DNA from: Desulfarculaceae bacterium
Lineage (GTDB): Bacteria > Desulfobacterota > Desulfarculia > Desulfarculales > Desulfarculaceae
NCBI GenBank assembly: GCA_021737645.1
Contig: JAIPDO010000029.1
Coordinates: 1 to 49,498 of the forward strand
Length of the DNA: 49,498 bases
Direction of reading: 5' to 3'
Positions 1-10,494 of the stretch are shown in pieces. The first letter of the stretch is position 1, and each line of letters opens with the position of its first letter. A program made the translations under genes and the position numbers. Below the pieces are notes generated by a model. It ran no database searches and had not been told where the DNA came from. It saw only the letters and a list, made by a program, of their open reading frames with translations.

Positions 1-611
1 GACAGGGCCTTTACCGGCACCAGAAAACTATTGGGGGCGGCATTCCATTTGTTGCCGTCGCCATCCAGCCCGCCTCCGGTAGCCACAATATGCAGATGAG
101 GGTGATGGCCAAGCTCCTGGTTCCAGGTGTGTAGCACGGCGGGGGAGCCCACCTTGGCCTTCAGTCTTTCATACCCTTGGGCCAGTTCAAGAAGAGCCTG
201 GGAGCCGGCCTGAAACAAGAGGTTGTATATGACCTGCTTGTTGCGCAAGGCCAAAGGGCTCAGCTCGCCTGGCAAGGTCACCACCACGTGGAAGTAATGG
301 GTCGGCAGTATCCTTCCCATGCGGCCCGCCAGCCATCTCGCGCTGGCGACTGCTTGGCACTTGGGGCAATGACGGTTGCGGCAGGAGTTATAAAAGACCG
401 CCTTGTACCCGCATCCCGCCTGGCATTCGTCTATGTGACCGCCAAGCTCCGGCGTACGGCACACGGTTATGTCGCGCATTACCTTTCGTTGGTCGCCAAA
501 CAGCAAACTTTCCCGGCGATAGTCGCCTCCATATGCCCTTAAGATGTCCGACAGCTCAAGAGCACGCGGCTTCCCGTCCCCGCAATCAGCGGGCGGTGTG
601 ATATGTGCCAT
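1..611 (-). CDS. IS91-family transposase (N-terminal part; runs off the window)
   Basis: Translating the minus strand from the ATG at 611 gives about 203 codons that stay open to the window edge, so the gene is cut by the window rather than shown to be broken. The N-terminal part has the cysteine-rich zinc-binding arrangement of IS91-type transposases: CRTPELGGHIDECQAGCGY, then NSCRNRHCPKCQ. Further on, HHPHLHIVATGGG is the HUH histidine pair that binds metal in rolling-circle (Y1/Y2) transposases; the catalytic tyrosines would lie beyond the window. It starts only 6 bp after the recombinase at 618-1478, so the two are probably co-transcribed. In this family the enzyme nicks one strand at the element end and moves it by rolling-circle transposition. 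Confidence 0.88.
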   Translation of the reverse strand, partial: MAHITPPADCGDGKPRALELSDILRAYGGDYRRESLLFGDQRKVMRDITVCRTPELGGHIDECQAGCGYKAVFYNSCRNRHCPKCQAVASARWLAGRMGRILPTHYFHVVVTLPGELSPLALRNKQVIYNLLFQAGSQALLELAQGYERLKAKVGSPAVLHTWNQELGHHPHLHIVATGGGLDGDGNKWNAAPNSFLVPVKAL

Positions 612-617
612 GGCCGG

Positions 618-1478
618 CTACTCTCGGGCTGCCGGCTTTATGGCCTCTATTTTCTCCAAGGGGCTGGTCACCTCCGCCATCAGGCGGTCGGTCACGTGCA
701 CATACCTGGCCGTGGTGCGTATCGAGTAATGGCCCAGAAGCACCTGCACCACTCGCAAATCGTGACCGGTCTCCAATAGGTGGGTGGCGTAGCTATGCCG
801 AAGGGTGTGCGTGGAAGCCTTCTTGTTGATGCCGGCGGCCTTCACCACTTTCTTCATGGCTTGGCTCACCGCGCCTGTGCAGAGATGAGTCCCTGGCTTC
901 CTGCCTGGAAACAGATACTCGCCTTCAGGCCGGTATTCGGCGTAGTAGCGGCGAAGCAAATCCAGGGTGCTTTGGCCCAAGGTGACATAGCGGTCCTTCT
1001 TCCCCTTGCCCAGTTCCACTCGCACCAGCATCCTCTGGCTGTCGATATCGGTCTTTTTCAGCCGACACACCTCCAAAACCCGCAAGCCGCAGCCGTAGGA
1101 CAGGCCAAAGACAGCCCTGTACTTGACGGACCTGATGGCCCCAAAAAACTTGTCCACCTCCTCCATGCTCAAGACCACAGGTAAGGTCTTGGGACGCTTG
1201 GGAAGCTTCAAGTCCATAACCACCATGGGCCGATTGAGGATAAACTTGTACAAAAACCTGGCCGCATAGCCAAACATGCACTGGTAAGCTGCCCCAGTGC
1301 TGGTCTCCTCGGCCAGGTAGCGTTGGTACTCACGGATTTCGTCTCTGCCCATCTCTGACGGACAGCGCATGAAATGCTTGGCGAAGCGCTTGATGTGATC
1401 CAGGTAGCTGGTTATGGAGCTGGTGCTGTAGCCACGGCCCACCATCTCGGCACGCATCTTTTGACGAAGCTCTCCCAT
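618..1478 (-). CDS. Tyrosine recombinase / phage-type integrase
   Basis: A 286-residue protein with an N-terminal SAM-like core-binding domain (about 1-95) and a C-terminal tyrosine recombinase catalytic domain. The catalytic residues are visible: Arg in GCGLRVLEV (about 133), HTLRH (about 224-228) and the nucleophile Tyr in TTARYVHV (about 260). The ATG at 1478 is preceded by a strong AAGGAGG ribosome site. Its close coupling to the IS91-type transposase downstream suggests both belong to one IS91-type element carrying an integrase. Alternatively it belongs to whatever integrated at the tRNA-Asp gene 1.7 kb away. The sequence does not decide between these. Confidence 0.9.
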   Translation of the reverse strand: MGELRQKMRAEMVGRGYSTSSITSYLDHIKRFAKHFMRCPSEMGRDEIREYQRYLAEETSTGAAYQCMFGYAARFLYKFILNRPMVVMDLKLPKRPKTLPVVLSMEEVDKFFGAIRSVKYRAVFGLSYGCGLRVLEVCRLKKTDIDSQRMLVRVELGKGKKDRYVTLGQSTLDLLRRYYAEYRPEGEYLFPGRKPGTHLCTGAVSQAMKKVVKAAGINKKASTHTLRHSYATHLLETGHDLRVVQVLLGHYSIRTTARYVHVTDRLMAEVTSPLEKIEAIKPAARE

Positions 1479-1492
1479 CGTTTCCCTCCTTG

Positions 1493-1824
1493 CCTAAATT
1501 GACGTTTGAGGAAAACGGTAACTCTAAACAACGGCGGGTGGCCATCTGCGCTATCAAGGGAAACTCGCGAAAAAACAAAACGCCCCGGTCAAAACGGGAC
1601 GGTCGGAACCGGTCCCCACGCGAAGCGTTTAGTGCGGTCGGCTACAGGCTTAACTCTGGCGGCTCGGGCGAAAATTAGCGTAGTATTTGCTAGCTGAAAA
1701 TCAGGCTGGTTTTGAGCAGTGGACGTCAAGTGATTTTCCCCGTTTCGCCAACTATGGAACCAATTCCGGCATAAGCGAATAACTTACTAAAATAAATGGC
1801 TAATTAGGTAAAATTAAGTTTTTA
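1493..1824. other. Non-coding stretch upstream of the recombinase
   Basis: No convincing gene on either strand. Composition shifts from GC-rich near 1500-1660 to AT-rich after about 1660, which may mark the edge of the IS91-type element. A GGGCGAAAAT near 1669 and an ATTTTCCCCGTTTCGCC near 1731 form an imperfect inverted pair; I do not assign it a role. Confidence 0.3.
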
Positions 1825-1851
1825 GGCCTCCGGCGAGTTACGCCGGAGGCC
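1825..1851. repeat. Perfect 11-bp GC hairpin next to the tRNA-Asp remnants
   Basis: GGCCTCCGGCG, AGTTA, CGCCGGAGGCC: an 11-bp perfect stem with a 5-nt loop. The left arm is identical to the 11 bases that open the conserved anticodon-arm part of the tRNA-Asp copies at 1937, 2995 (one change) and 3209. It has no T-run on either side, so it is not an obvious intrinsic terminator. It may be a back-to-back attachment-core fragment or a chance GC hairpin. Confidence 0.5.
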
Positions 1852-1892
1852 GACTCCCTACGTCAAACCATACGTCATGGCCAATTTTTGGC

Positions 1893-1925
1893 AAAAAAAG
1901 AGGCTAGCCCAGATGAGCTAACCTC
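1893..1925 (-). terminator. Rho-independent terminator beside tRNA-Asp remnant A
   Basis: On the minus strand a 9-bp stem (GAGGTTAGC with GCTAGCCTC, one G-U pair) and an 8-nt loop are followed by seven T. It sits just 3' of the tRNA-Asp fragment at 1937-1981, the same placement as the terminator of the intact tRNA-Asp gene at 3209. It is therefore probably the displaced original terminator. Confidence 0.75.
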
Positions 1926-1936
1926 TTGATTTTATT

Positions 1937-1981
1937 TGGCGGGGACGACGAGACTTGAACTCGCGGCCTCCGGCGTGACAG
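1937..1981 (-). repeat. tRNA-Asp 3'-half remnant A (putative attachment site)
   Basis: 45 bp corresponding to the tRNA-Asp gene from the anticodon loop through the CCA end. It matches the intact gene at 3209-3253 in 37 of 45 positions by hand alignment. All differences lie in the T arm, where they still allow a fully paired stem (GCGAG, TTCAAGT, CTCGT with one G-U). This looks like the 3' half of a once functional tRNA-Asp of another lineage, as expected of the displaced end left after integration into a tRNA gene. No 5' half is present to the right. Confidence 0.75.
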
Positions 1982-2100
1982 CAAGGATTTGGCCGATCAT
2001 AAAGAAACAACAATAAATAGTAATTGGCTGTAATTAGAAATAAAATCATCAAGCAAAAACCAGGTGACCCCTCAGGTAAACCCTAAAAAAGCCGGGAAAG

Positions 2101-2118
2101 TTGTCATATGTTGTCACG
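2101..2118. repeat. TTGTCA-TATG-TTGTCA box, copy 1
   Basis: TTGTCATATGTTGTCACG: two direct TTGTCA hexamers one helical turn (10 bp) apart. The box lies about 120 bp from tRNA remnant A. Identical or near-identical copies lie at 2928 and 3144. Closely spaced direct hexamers near a recombination core resemble integrase arm-type binding sites; that role is inferred. Confidence 0.7.
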
Positions 2119-2229
2119 CTATGCCCGCCTGAGTAGATGAGTAGAGGCTAGCTTGCGGACCATCCCTGGTTTAAAGTAGTTTTATTGCGTCGCCCGATTG
2201 AGGGGCGGAACACTGAACATGGAGGGTCA

Positions 2230-2790
2230 GTGACTAAGCTCAGGGTCCATCATTGGCTGATGACGATTGTGGCGGGGATTATCGCAGGTGTTGCTTCGAT
2301 TATTGTTTCACCTTCTGTGCGCGAGTTGATAAAGGCAGCTTGGGTTGGAACAACGTCTGCGCTCCGATGGTTCTTTGTTGCAAAGATTCAATTGCCTGTA
2401 TGGCTAGTAACGCTCCTATCCCTAGTGTCGCTAATCGTGGCCATTAGGATCATAGTGGCGCTAAGTAGGTCAAAACAAGAAGATGAGCGGCCGTGGCATG
2501 ACTATAAATCGGATAATTTTTTGGGCGTTGATTGGCGTTGGGATTATGATGTTTTTGGCCGCATGACCACTCCGCTTGCTTTTTGCCCAGATGATCAAAC
2601 AGCATTAGTATTTGAAATCCCACAGTTTCAAGGCGATATTTTTCTACGTTGTGATTGTTGCGGAAAGAGAACCAACACATCTAGATCAGATGCAACTGAT
2701 GTTGAAAATACGGTGAAACGATTGGCGGTAAGGAAAATTGATACTGGTGAATGGGAGCAGGTAGTTAATAGTCAACCAGCCGATTCATAG
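2230..2790 (+). CDS. Small two-TM protein with a cysteine-rich C-terminal domain, unknown function
   Basis: I do not recognise a named family. The GTG at 2230 is preferred over an in-frame start at 2185 because GGAGGG sits 4-9 bases upstream of it; this gives 186 residues. Two hydrophobic segments follow (about residues 9-27 and 55-77), then a soluble domain with a DYKSDNFLGVDWRWDYD stretch and a pair FCPDD and CDCCGK that resembles a degenerate zinc ribbon. The gene is visibly AT-richer than its chromosomal neighbours and lies alone between tRNA-Asp remnants A and B, so it is probably cargo of an integrated element. The GV.WRW plus CP/CxCC pattern recalls hypothetical proteins from mobile islands, but I give no function. 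Confidence 0.7.
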   Translation: MTKLRVHHWLMTIVAGIIAGVASIIVSPSVRELIKAAWVGTTSALRWFFVAKIQLPVWLVTLLSLVSLIVAIRIIVALSRSKQEDERPWHDYKSDNFLGVDWRWDYDVFGRMTTPLAFCPDDQTALVFEIPQFQGDIFLRCDCCGKRTNTSRSDATDVENTVKRLAVRKIDTGEWEQVVNSQPADS

Positions 2791-2927
2791 CTTCTAATGT
2801 GAACAGCAGGTTGAAAACTATTTGATCCCTGGAAATGGGGATAAGCGCCCATGCACATGCTGACTTCGATAATGTCAGGGCAAAAATTTAGCAATTCCCC
2901 TGGAAAACTTCTTAGCAACCACAAAGT

Positions 2928-2945
2928 TTGTCATATGTTGTCGTG
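2928..2945. repeat. TTGTCA box, copy 2
   Basis: TTGTCATATGTTGTCGTG, matching copy 1 at 16 of 18 positions; the second hexamer is changed to TTGTCG. It lies immediately left of the degraded terminator and of tRNA-Asp remnant B. Confidence 0.65.
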
Positions 2946-2994
2946 TGGTTACATAAAATGGTCTAGCTCAACATAGCTAACCCCTTGATTTAGC

Positions 2995-3038
2995 TGGCGG
3001 GGACGACGTAACTTTAACTTGCGGCATCCGGCGTGACA
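2995..3038 (-). repeat. tRNA-Asp 3'-half remnant B (decayed)
   Basis: 44 bp matching remnant A more closely (about 39 of 44) than the intact gene. Its T-arm no longer pairs: two of five pairs are broken and the TTC becomes TTA. The flank to the left (GCTAACCCCTTGATTTA) also resembles the flank of remnant A. This is an older, drifting copy of the same attachment site. Confidence 0.7.
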
Positions 3039-3143
3039 AACCGGATACGGCCATAGAAAAGAATAATTTGTTGCTTGTGATTTCTGGAAAATGCTTTGGA
3101 CAAGAATTGAAAAGCCAAGGAAACACTCCAAAAACCAGAAAAT

Positions 3144-3161
3144 TTGTCATATGTTGTCACG
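3144..3161. repeat. TTGTCA box, copy 3
   Basis: TTGTCATATGTTGTCACG, identical to copy 1 over 18 bp. It lies directly next to the terminator of the intact tRNA-Asp gene. Confidence 0.7.
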
Positions 3162-3201
3162 CGAAAAAAGAAAAGGGCTTAGCCATATAGGCTAAGCCCT
3201 T
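3162..3201 (-). terminator. Rho-independent terminator of the tRNA-Val/tRNA-Asp operon
   Basis: On the minus strand a perfect 12-bp stem (AAGGGCTTAGCC with GGCTAAGCCCTT) and 5-nt loop are followed by TTTTCTTTTTT. It starts 8 bp after the CCA end of tRNA-Asp. Confidence 0.9.
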
Positions 3202-3208
3202 GAAATTA

Positions 3209-3286
<78 letters not shown>

Positions 3287-3354
3287 GCGTAGTATCTATT
3301 TTAAAGCCGGTGTCGGTTCGGTCCTACCGCCACCGTCCTCAACGGGGATCGTGG

Positions 3355-3430
3355 TGGTAGGCGGAACAGGGCTCGAACCTGTGACCCCCGGCTTGTAAGG
3401 CCGATGCTCTCCCAACTGAGCTACCCGCCC
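3355..3430 (-). tRNA. tRNA-Val (anticodon TAC)
   Basis: A 76-nt cloverleaf on the minus strand. The acceptor is GGGCGGG with TCCGCCT, giving a G1-U72 wobble at the first pair. The anticodon loop CTTACAA gives anticodon TAC, the T arm is ACAGG-TTCGAGC-CCTGT, and A73 is followed by an encoded CCA. It is the first gene of a two-tRNA unit, with 68 bp between it and tRNA-Asp. Confidence 0.95.
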
Positions 3431-3486
3431 AAGTCCCGAGGCCACGCGATCTCTCGCCCAGCCTCGCACCCCGTCAAGGGGACTAC

Positions 3487-3515
3487 TATTTATCAATACA
3501 GCTGCGATCTGTCAA
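3487..3515 (-). promoter_or_regulatory. Promoter of the tRNA-Val/tRNA-Asp unit
   Basis: Minus-strand TTGACA (3510-3515), a 17-bp spacer and TAAATA (3487-3492), about 57 bp upstream of tRNA-Val. The -35 is perfect and the -10 is partial. Confidence 0.6.
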
Positions 3516-3529
3516 TAGATTACGGTCGA

Positions 3530-5926
<2,397 letters not shown>

Positions 5927-6024
5927 ATCCGTCTTCCTCTCTTTAGAAGAGGATAAGTATTCTTTGGGGCGTTTGCATGATTATTTTGCCGTCCCGTGGG
6001 CGGACGGACCGGGCCGCACGCGTC

Positions 6025-7278
6025 TTAGGCGTACTCGGCCTGGTCCGAATAGAGCAGCAGAGGCTGATCACCCTTGGTGATAACTTCCTCGCCCACCACG
6101 CACTCGGTGACTTCCTTGAGAGAGGGCAGCTCGTACATTATGTCGAGCATGGCCGACTCAAGGATGGAGCGCAGGCCACGGGCGCCGCTTTTGCGGACCA
6201 ATGCCTCCTGGGACACCGCCTTCAGGGCTTCGTCGCTGAACTTCAGCTCAACGCCTTCCAACTCAAAAAGTTTCTGGTACTGCTTGACCAGGGCGTTTTT
6301 GGGCTCGGTGAGGATGCGGATCAGGGCCTCCTCGCTCAGCTCTTCCAGGGTGGCCACCACCGGCAGGCGTCCCACGAATTCGGGGATGAGGCCGAAGCGG
6401 ATCAGGTCCTCGGGCTGGCACTTGGCCAGCACCTCTCCCAAGGGGACATCTTCGGGACGCTCCTTCACCTCGGCGGTGAAGCCCATCATCTTGGCGCCCA
6501 GGCGGTTTTTTATCACCCGGTCCAGGCCCACGAAAGCCCCGCCGCACACAAACAGGATGTTGGTGGTGTCCACCTTGACGAACTCCTGCTGCGGATGCTT
6601 GCGCCCGCCCTTGGGCGGCACCGAGGCCTGGGTGCCTTCGATGATCTTCAGTAGCGCCTGCTGCACGCCCTCGCCGCTGACGTCGCGGGTGATGGAGGGG
6701 TTTTCGCTCTTGCGGGCGATCTTGTCGATCTCGTCGATGTAGACGATGCCCCGCTGGGCCCGCTCCACGTCGTAGTCCGCCGCCTGGAGCAGGTTGAGGA
6801 TGATGTTCTCCACGTCCTCGCCCACGTAACCGGCCTCGGTGAGGGTGGTGGCGTCGGCGATGGTGAAGGGGACGTTTAGTATCTTGGCCAGGGTCTGGGC
6901 CAACAGGGTCTTGCCGCAGCCGGTGGGGCCCACCAACAGGATGTTGGATTTTTGCAGCTCCACCCCGCCCATTTCCATCTTGGCGTCGATGCGCTTGTAA
7001 TGGTTGTGCACGGCCACGGAAAGAATTTTCTTGGCCCGGTCCTGCTCAACCACGTACTCGTCCATTATCGCCTTGATTTCCACGGGCTTGGGAATGGCGA
7101 CGCGGCTGGCGGCCTCTTCCTTCTGGTACTCCTCTTCGATGATCTCGTTGCAAAGCTCGATGCATTCGTCGCAGATGTACACCGAGGGCCCGGCGATGAG
7201 CTTTTTCACCTCATCCTGGCTCTTGCCGCAAAAGGAGCAAACTAGATCGGAACCTTTGCCGTCGTTATTTTTGGTCAT
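6025..7278 (-). CDS. clpX: ATP-dependent Clp protease ATP-binding subunit ClpX
   Basis: 417 residues, the usual ClpX length. The N-terminal zinc-binding domain has four cysteines (C14, C17, C36, C39) that recruit substrates and adaptors. Walker A GPTGCGKT is at about 117-124, Walker B is in [10 protein letters not shown], and the FVGRLPV sensor region is present. ClpX unfolds substrates and feeds them into the ClpP chamber. The gene sits 43 bp downstream of clpP on the same strand, so the two subunits are expressed together. Confidence 0.97.
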   Translation of the reverse strand: MTKNNDGKGSDLVCSFCGKSQDEVKKLIAGPSVYICDECIELCNEIIEEEYQKEEAASRVAIPKPVEIKAIMDEYVVEQDRAKKILSVAVHNHYKRIDAKMEMGGVELQKSNILLVGPTGCGKTLLAQTLAKILNVPFTIADATTLTEAGYVGEDVENIILNLLQAADYDVERAQRGIVYIDEIDKIARKSENPSITRDVSGEGVQQALLKIIEGTQASVPPKGGRKHPQQEFVKVDTTNILFVCGGAFVGLDRVIKNRLGAKMMGFTAEVKERPEDVPLGEVLAKCQPEDLIRFGLIPEFVGRLPVVATLEELSEEALIRILTEPKNALVKQYQKLFELEGVELKFSDEALKAVSQEALVRKSGARGLRSILESAMLDIMYELPSLKEVTECVVGEEVITKGDQPLLLYSDQAEYA

Positions 7279-7321
7279 TTAGACCAGCCTCCGTCCCCCT
7301 GGGGAACTTGCGGGGTGCTTG

Positions 7322-7915
7322 TCATTCAGCCAATTCGCGGTGAGTTATCACCTTGTCGATGATGCCGTAAGCCTTGGCTTCTTCCCCGCTCATGAAAAAG
7401 TCGCGCTCAGTGTCGGTGGCGACCTTCTTTACGCTCTGACCGGTGTGTCCGGCCAGAATCAGGTTGAGCTCCTCCCTAAGACGCAAAATTTCCTTGGCAT
7501 GTATGTCGATGTCGCTGGCCTGGCCCTGAAAGCCGCCCATGGGCTGGTGTATCAGGATGCGCGAGTGGGGCAGCGAAAAACGCATGCCGGGCTCGCCGGC
7601 GGCCAAGAGGATGGCGGCCATGCTGCTGGCCTGGCCCAGGCACAGGGTGCTCACCTTGGACTTGATGTAGCTCATGGTGTCGTAGATGGCCATGCCGGCG
7701 GTCACTTGCCCACCAGGCGAGTTTATGTAGAGGCTGATGTCCTTGGTGGGGTCCTCAGCCTCGAGGAACAACAATTGCGCTATGAGCACGTTGGCCACGT
7801 GATCGTCAATGGGCTCGCCCAAGATGATGATGCGGTCTTTCAACAGCCGCGAATAGATATCGTAAGATCTCTCGCCGCGGCTGGTTTGCTCAATGACAAA
7901 AGGAATTAGGGGCAT
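7322..7915 (-). CDS. clpP: ATP-dependent Clp protease proteolytic subunit ClpP
   Basis: 197 residues with the ClpP fold. The catalytic serine is Ser98 in GQASSMAA, the histidine is His123 in RILIHQP, and the acid lies in the TERD segment near 172. SPGGQVTAG is the oxyanion/glycine-rich strand. Fourteen subunits form the peptidase barrel capped by ClpX. The gene lies between tig (37-bp gap) and clpX (43-bp gap), the common bacterial order. Confidence 0.97.
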   Translation of the reverse strand: MPLIPFVIEQTSRGERSYDIYSRLLKDRIIILGEPIDDHVANVLIAQLLFLEAEDPTKDISLYINSPGGQVTAGMAIYDTMSYIKSKVSTLCLGQASSMAAILLAAGEPGMRFSLPHSRILIHQPMGGFQGQASDIDIHAKEILRLREELNLILAGHTGQSVKKVATDTERDFFMSGEEAKAYGIIDKVITHRELAE

Positions 7916-7952
7916 CAGCGCCTCGTTTCGTTAATCAGATTCAGCTAGCGAT

Positions 7953-9287
7953 TTAGCCCTCGGCCTCGCCGTTTTCAGCGGCCAATTCGGCTGGGTCTAC
8001 TTGTGTAATAGTAGCACCGGCCTTTACAGCCTGCAACGTCTTTTCTTCCAGGATATGGGCGGTCAGTGTGGGCATGGCATTGTTTTTATTGTATATATCT
8101 CTGAGCGCCTTAGCCGGCTGACCGGTGCTTTCAGACATTTTTTCGAACTCGGCGTCGATGTCTTCATCGGATATCTGGATGTCTTCCATCTCGGTAATCT
8201 TGCCCAAGACGATACCGGCGCGGACCTTCTTTTCGGCCTGGGGCCTAAAGTCATCGGCCAGCTTCATGGGGTCCAGGCCCGCGGCCTTGGGGTCCATGCC
8301 CGACTGGGTCAGCCGCTGCATGAAATCCTTGACCATTTCCTCAAGCTCGCCCTCCACCAGAGAGGTGGGGATCTCGAACTCGCCCAACTCGCGCACCTGG
8401 TCCAAAATCTGGCGGCGCGTCTCCTGGTCCTTCTGCTCCTGGTACATCTTTTCCAGGTCCTGGCGGATGCGCTCCTTCAGGGCGTCCAGGGTCTCGAACT
8501 CGCCGCCCAGGGAGCGGGCGAAGTCGTCGTCCATCTCGGGCTTGACCTTGCTCTTGAGGCCTTTTACCTGCATGACGAAGCGGATGTCTTTGCCGGCCAT
8601 GGACTTGTTGGGGTGGTCGTCTTCAAAGTGCACGTTGGCCTCGGCGGTGTCGCCCACCTTGGCCTTGACCAGGGCCACCTCGATCTCTTGCTGGCTCTGG
8701 CCCGTGCCCAGGTCCACTTCCACGTTCTCGGCCTTGCCGCCGTCCAGGGGCTCGTCACCGTCAAAGGCCTCGTAGTCCACCACCACCACGTCGCCGATGT
8801 CCGCGGGGCGCTCTTGTTCCACCGGCACCAGCACCGCTTGGCGCTCGGCCAGTTGGTCCAGGCGCTTGGCGATCTCCTCGTCGGTGGCTTCCAGCTTGGG
8901 CTCCTTAAGCTCAAAGCCCTGGTAGTCTTCTTTTTTGATTTCGAACTCGGGGCGTATGTCAAAGATCAACTTGTAAACGAAATCCTCGCCCGCCTTGGGA
9001 GGATCGAAGTCGAAATCCGGCTGAGCCACCGGCTCCAGGCCGCTTTCCTTGAGTGCGTCGGAATAGCTGCCGCCCAGAAGCTCTTGAGAAGCCTCGCTGG
9101 CCGCCTGGTCCCCGTAGTAGCGCTCCATAATGGGCCGCGGCACCTTGCCGGGGCGGAAGCCCTTTATCTTCACGGAGTTCTTCAGCTTGTTGTAAACCTT
9201 GTTCAGGATCTTATCGACTTCTTTGGCCGGCAGCTCCACCGTAATGCGTCGCTGGACCTGGCTCAGCTCTTCCACGTTGACCTTCAT
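7953..9287 (-). CDS. tig: Trigger factor (ribosome-associated chaperone / prolyl isomerase)
   Basis: 444 residues with the three trigger-factor regions. The N-terminal ribosome-binding domain carries the GFRPGKVPR signature (about 44-52). A central FKBP-type prolyl isomerase domain spans about 150-240, and the C-terminal helical chaperone arms follow. It binds at the ribosome exit tunnel and shields nascent chains. It is the first gene of the tig-clpP-clpX-lon run, with a candidate promoter just upstream. Confidence 0.96.
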   Translation of the reverse strand: MKVNVEELSQVQRRITVELPAKEVDKILNKVYNKLKNSVKIKGFRPGKVPRPIMERYYGDQAASEASQELLGGSYSDALKESGLEPVAQPDFDFDPPKAGEDFVYKLIFDIRPEFEIKKEDYQGFELKEPKLEATDEEIAKRLDQLAERQAVLVPVEQERPADIGDVVVVDYEAFDGDEPLDGGKAENVEVDLGTGQSQQEIEVALVKAKVGDTAEANVHFEDDHPNKSMAGKDIRFVMQVKGLKSKVKPEMDDDFARSLGGEFETLDALKERIRQDLEKMYQEQKDQETRRQILDQVRELGEFEIPTSLVEGELEEMVKDFMQRLTQSGMDPKAAGLDPMKLADDFRPQAEKKVRAGIVLGKITEMEDIQISDEDIDAEFEKMSESTGQPAKALRDIYNKNNAMPTLTAHILEEKTLQAVKAGATITQVDPAELAAENGEAEG

Positions 9288-9344
9288 GACCGGTATTCCT
9301 TGCCCTCAAGAGGGGTTAGGGGTGAACTAATCTGAAATTGTAGT

Positions 9345-9373
9345 GATATAACACCCCACTGGACCCGCCGCAA
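9345..9373 (-). promoter_or_regulatory. Candidate promoter of the tig-clpP-clpX-lon operon
   Basis: Minus-strand TTGCGG (9368-9373), a 17-bp spacer and TATATC (9345-9350), about 58 bp upstream of the tig start. Both boxes are partial matches to the housekeeping consensus. No heat-shock-type motif was recognised. Confidence 0.4.
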
Positions 9374-9412
9374 CCCAAAAGCAGAACCCAAGGGGCCGTA
9401 ATCGGTTGGTTT

Positions 9413-10480
9413 TCAGTAAGTGGCCAGCTGTTGGCGCACCAGGGTGATGTCCTCGGCCTCCGGCAGGAAGGGGTAGTTGCGCAGGTCCGGACCCGGCCGT
9501 TCGTTGCCGTAGGGCCGGTTGCAGGCCACCTTTCCCGAGGCCCCTGGGCAGCCCGAGGTCATGAAAGGACGTCCCGAGGCGATGGCCTGTTCGATCATCT
9601 CCGGGTCGTCGCCGAAGAACACGATGCGCCCCTGGCCGTCAAAGGCCATGTCCGAGGCCTTGGCCTGGTCGTGGTCGATAAGCCAGCGGGCCAACTGGAT
9701 GCGGCGGTAGCCTGAGGCCGGGGGCTGGGGGGTGTCGGCCATGGCCGAAAAGCGCTCGGGGTAAAAGCAGAACAGATGGGTGTAGCCGCCCATGCGCCGA
9801 GCCCGGTCCATGGCCCATACCAATTCTTCCTCGGTCTCGCCTAGTCCGTATATGAGGTGCACCCCCGCCATGTCCCGGCCAAAGACCTCGATGGACTGCT
9901 TATAAATTTCCCAGTAGTGATCCCAGCGGTGGGGGCCGCCGGCGGGTTTGCCTCTGAACTTGGCAAACAGCTCCGGCGTGGCCGCGTCTATGGCCACCCC
10001 GATACGATCGGCCCCGGCCTCTTTCATCTCCACCAGGTTGTCGCGCTTGAGAATGGTGGGGGCAATAAGAAGGCTAACCGGCAGATGGCTGCCCGCGCGC
10101 ACCCGGCGGCAAATCTCCAGGGTGTCTTCACGGGCCTTGGGGTGGGTGACCATGGATATGCACACCCGCTCCACGTGGGGCGGAGCTGCGGCGCAGGCCT
10201 CGACCACCTGGTCCAACTCGTAGGCCCGCCAGATCACCCGGATGAATTTTTGAAACCTGGGGTCCTCGGCCGGGATTTGGCTCTCACGGGCCAAGCCGCA
10301 AAAGGCGCAGTTGGCCTTGCACCCGCCAGGGTAGGTGAGTAGCAGGTTGATGCACCCCAGGCGGGCGTTGCGATAAAAACGGCCCTCGGCAAAGCCCAGG
10401 GTCATGGCCGCGGCCAGGGAAAGGCGCACGTATTCCGGGCTGGAGTGGCTCAAGTCTGCCTCGGCGGCGGCTAAGGGCAT
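9413..10480 (-). CDS. lipS2: Radical SAM lipoyl synthase-like protein (LipS2 candidate)
   Basis: The ATG at 10480 is preferred to one at 10510 because GAGGAG lies 5-10 nt upstream of it; this gives 355 residues. The radical SAM cluster motif is C54-X3-C58-X2-C61 (GGCKANCAFCG). The C-terminus has further conserved cysteines in SGCPG and ACNRPYGNERPG, fitting an auxiliary Fe-S cluster. The overall pattern is biotin-synthase-like. Two such proteins next to a lipoate ligase and an FAD oxidoreductase match the LipS1/LipS2 system, in which two enzymes insert the two sulfurs of lipoate into a protein-bound octanoyl chain. Which of the pair is 1 or 2 is tentative. The gene lies 14 nt downstream of its partner. 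Confidence 0.72.
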   Translation of the reverse strand: MPLAAAEADLSHSSPEYVRLSLAAAMTLGFAEGRFYRNARLGCINLLLTYPGGCKANCAFCGLARESQIPAEDPRFQKFIRVIWRAYELDQVVEACAAAPPHVERVCISMVTHPKAREDTLEICRRVRAGSHLPVSLLIAPTILKRDNLVEMKEAGADRIGVAIDAATPELFAKFRGKPAGGPHRWDHYWEIYKQSIEVFGRDMAGVHLIYGLGETEEELVWAMDRARRMGGYTHLFCFYPERFSAMADTPQPPASGYRRIQLARWLIDHDQAKASDMAFDGQGRIVFFGDDPEMIEQAIASGRPFMTSGCPGASGKVACNRPYGNERPGPDLRNYPFLPEAEDITLVRQQLATY

Positions 10481-10494
10481 GGTTTCTCCTCGCT

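Larger units (their letters stand above)
1..1492 (-). mobile_element. IS91-type element with linked integrase (partial)
   Basis: The recombinase and transposase genes are adjacent, on one strand, and share a 6-bp gap. The far (transposase C-terminal, origin) end is outside the window. I could not fix the terminal boundary upstream of the recombinase: no clear end motif stands out between 1493 and 1824. The span given covers only the genes plus the ribosome site. Confidence 0.6.
2791..3208. other. Accessory non-coding strip between the orphan gene and tRNA-Asp
   Basis: No gene is supported here. The strip holds box 2, a decayed tRNA terminator with tRNA remnant B, box 3 and the terminator of the intact tRNA-Asp. 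The 100 or so bases to the right of remnant B resemble those to the right of remnant A in their first 30 positions and also end in a TTGTCA box. Both stretches therefore look like ends of related elements. Confidence 0.55.

Noticed and set aside
5927-6024. Terminator between clpX and lon
   Set aside because: A CCGTCC/GGACGG stem exists but is followed by CAAAATAATC rather than a T-run.
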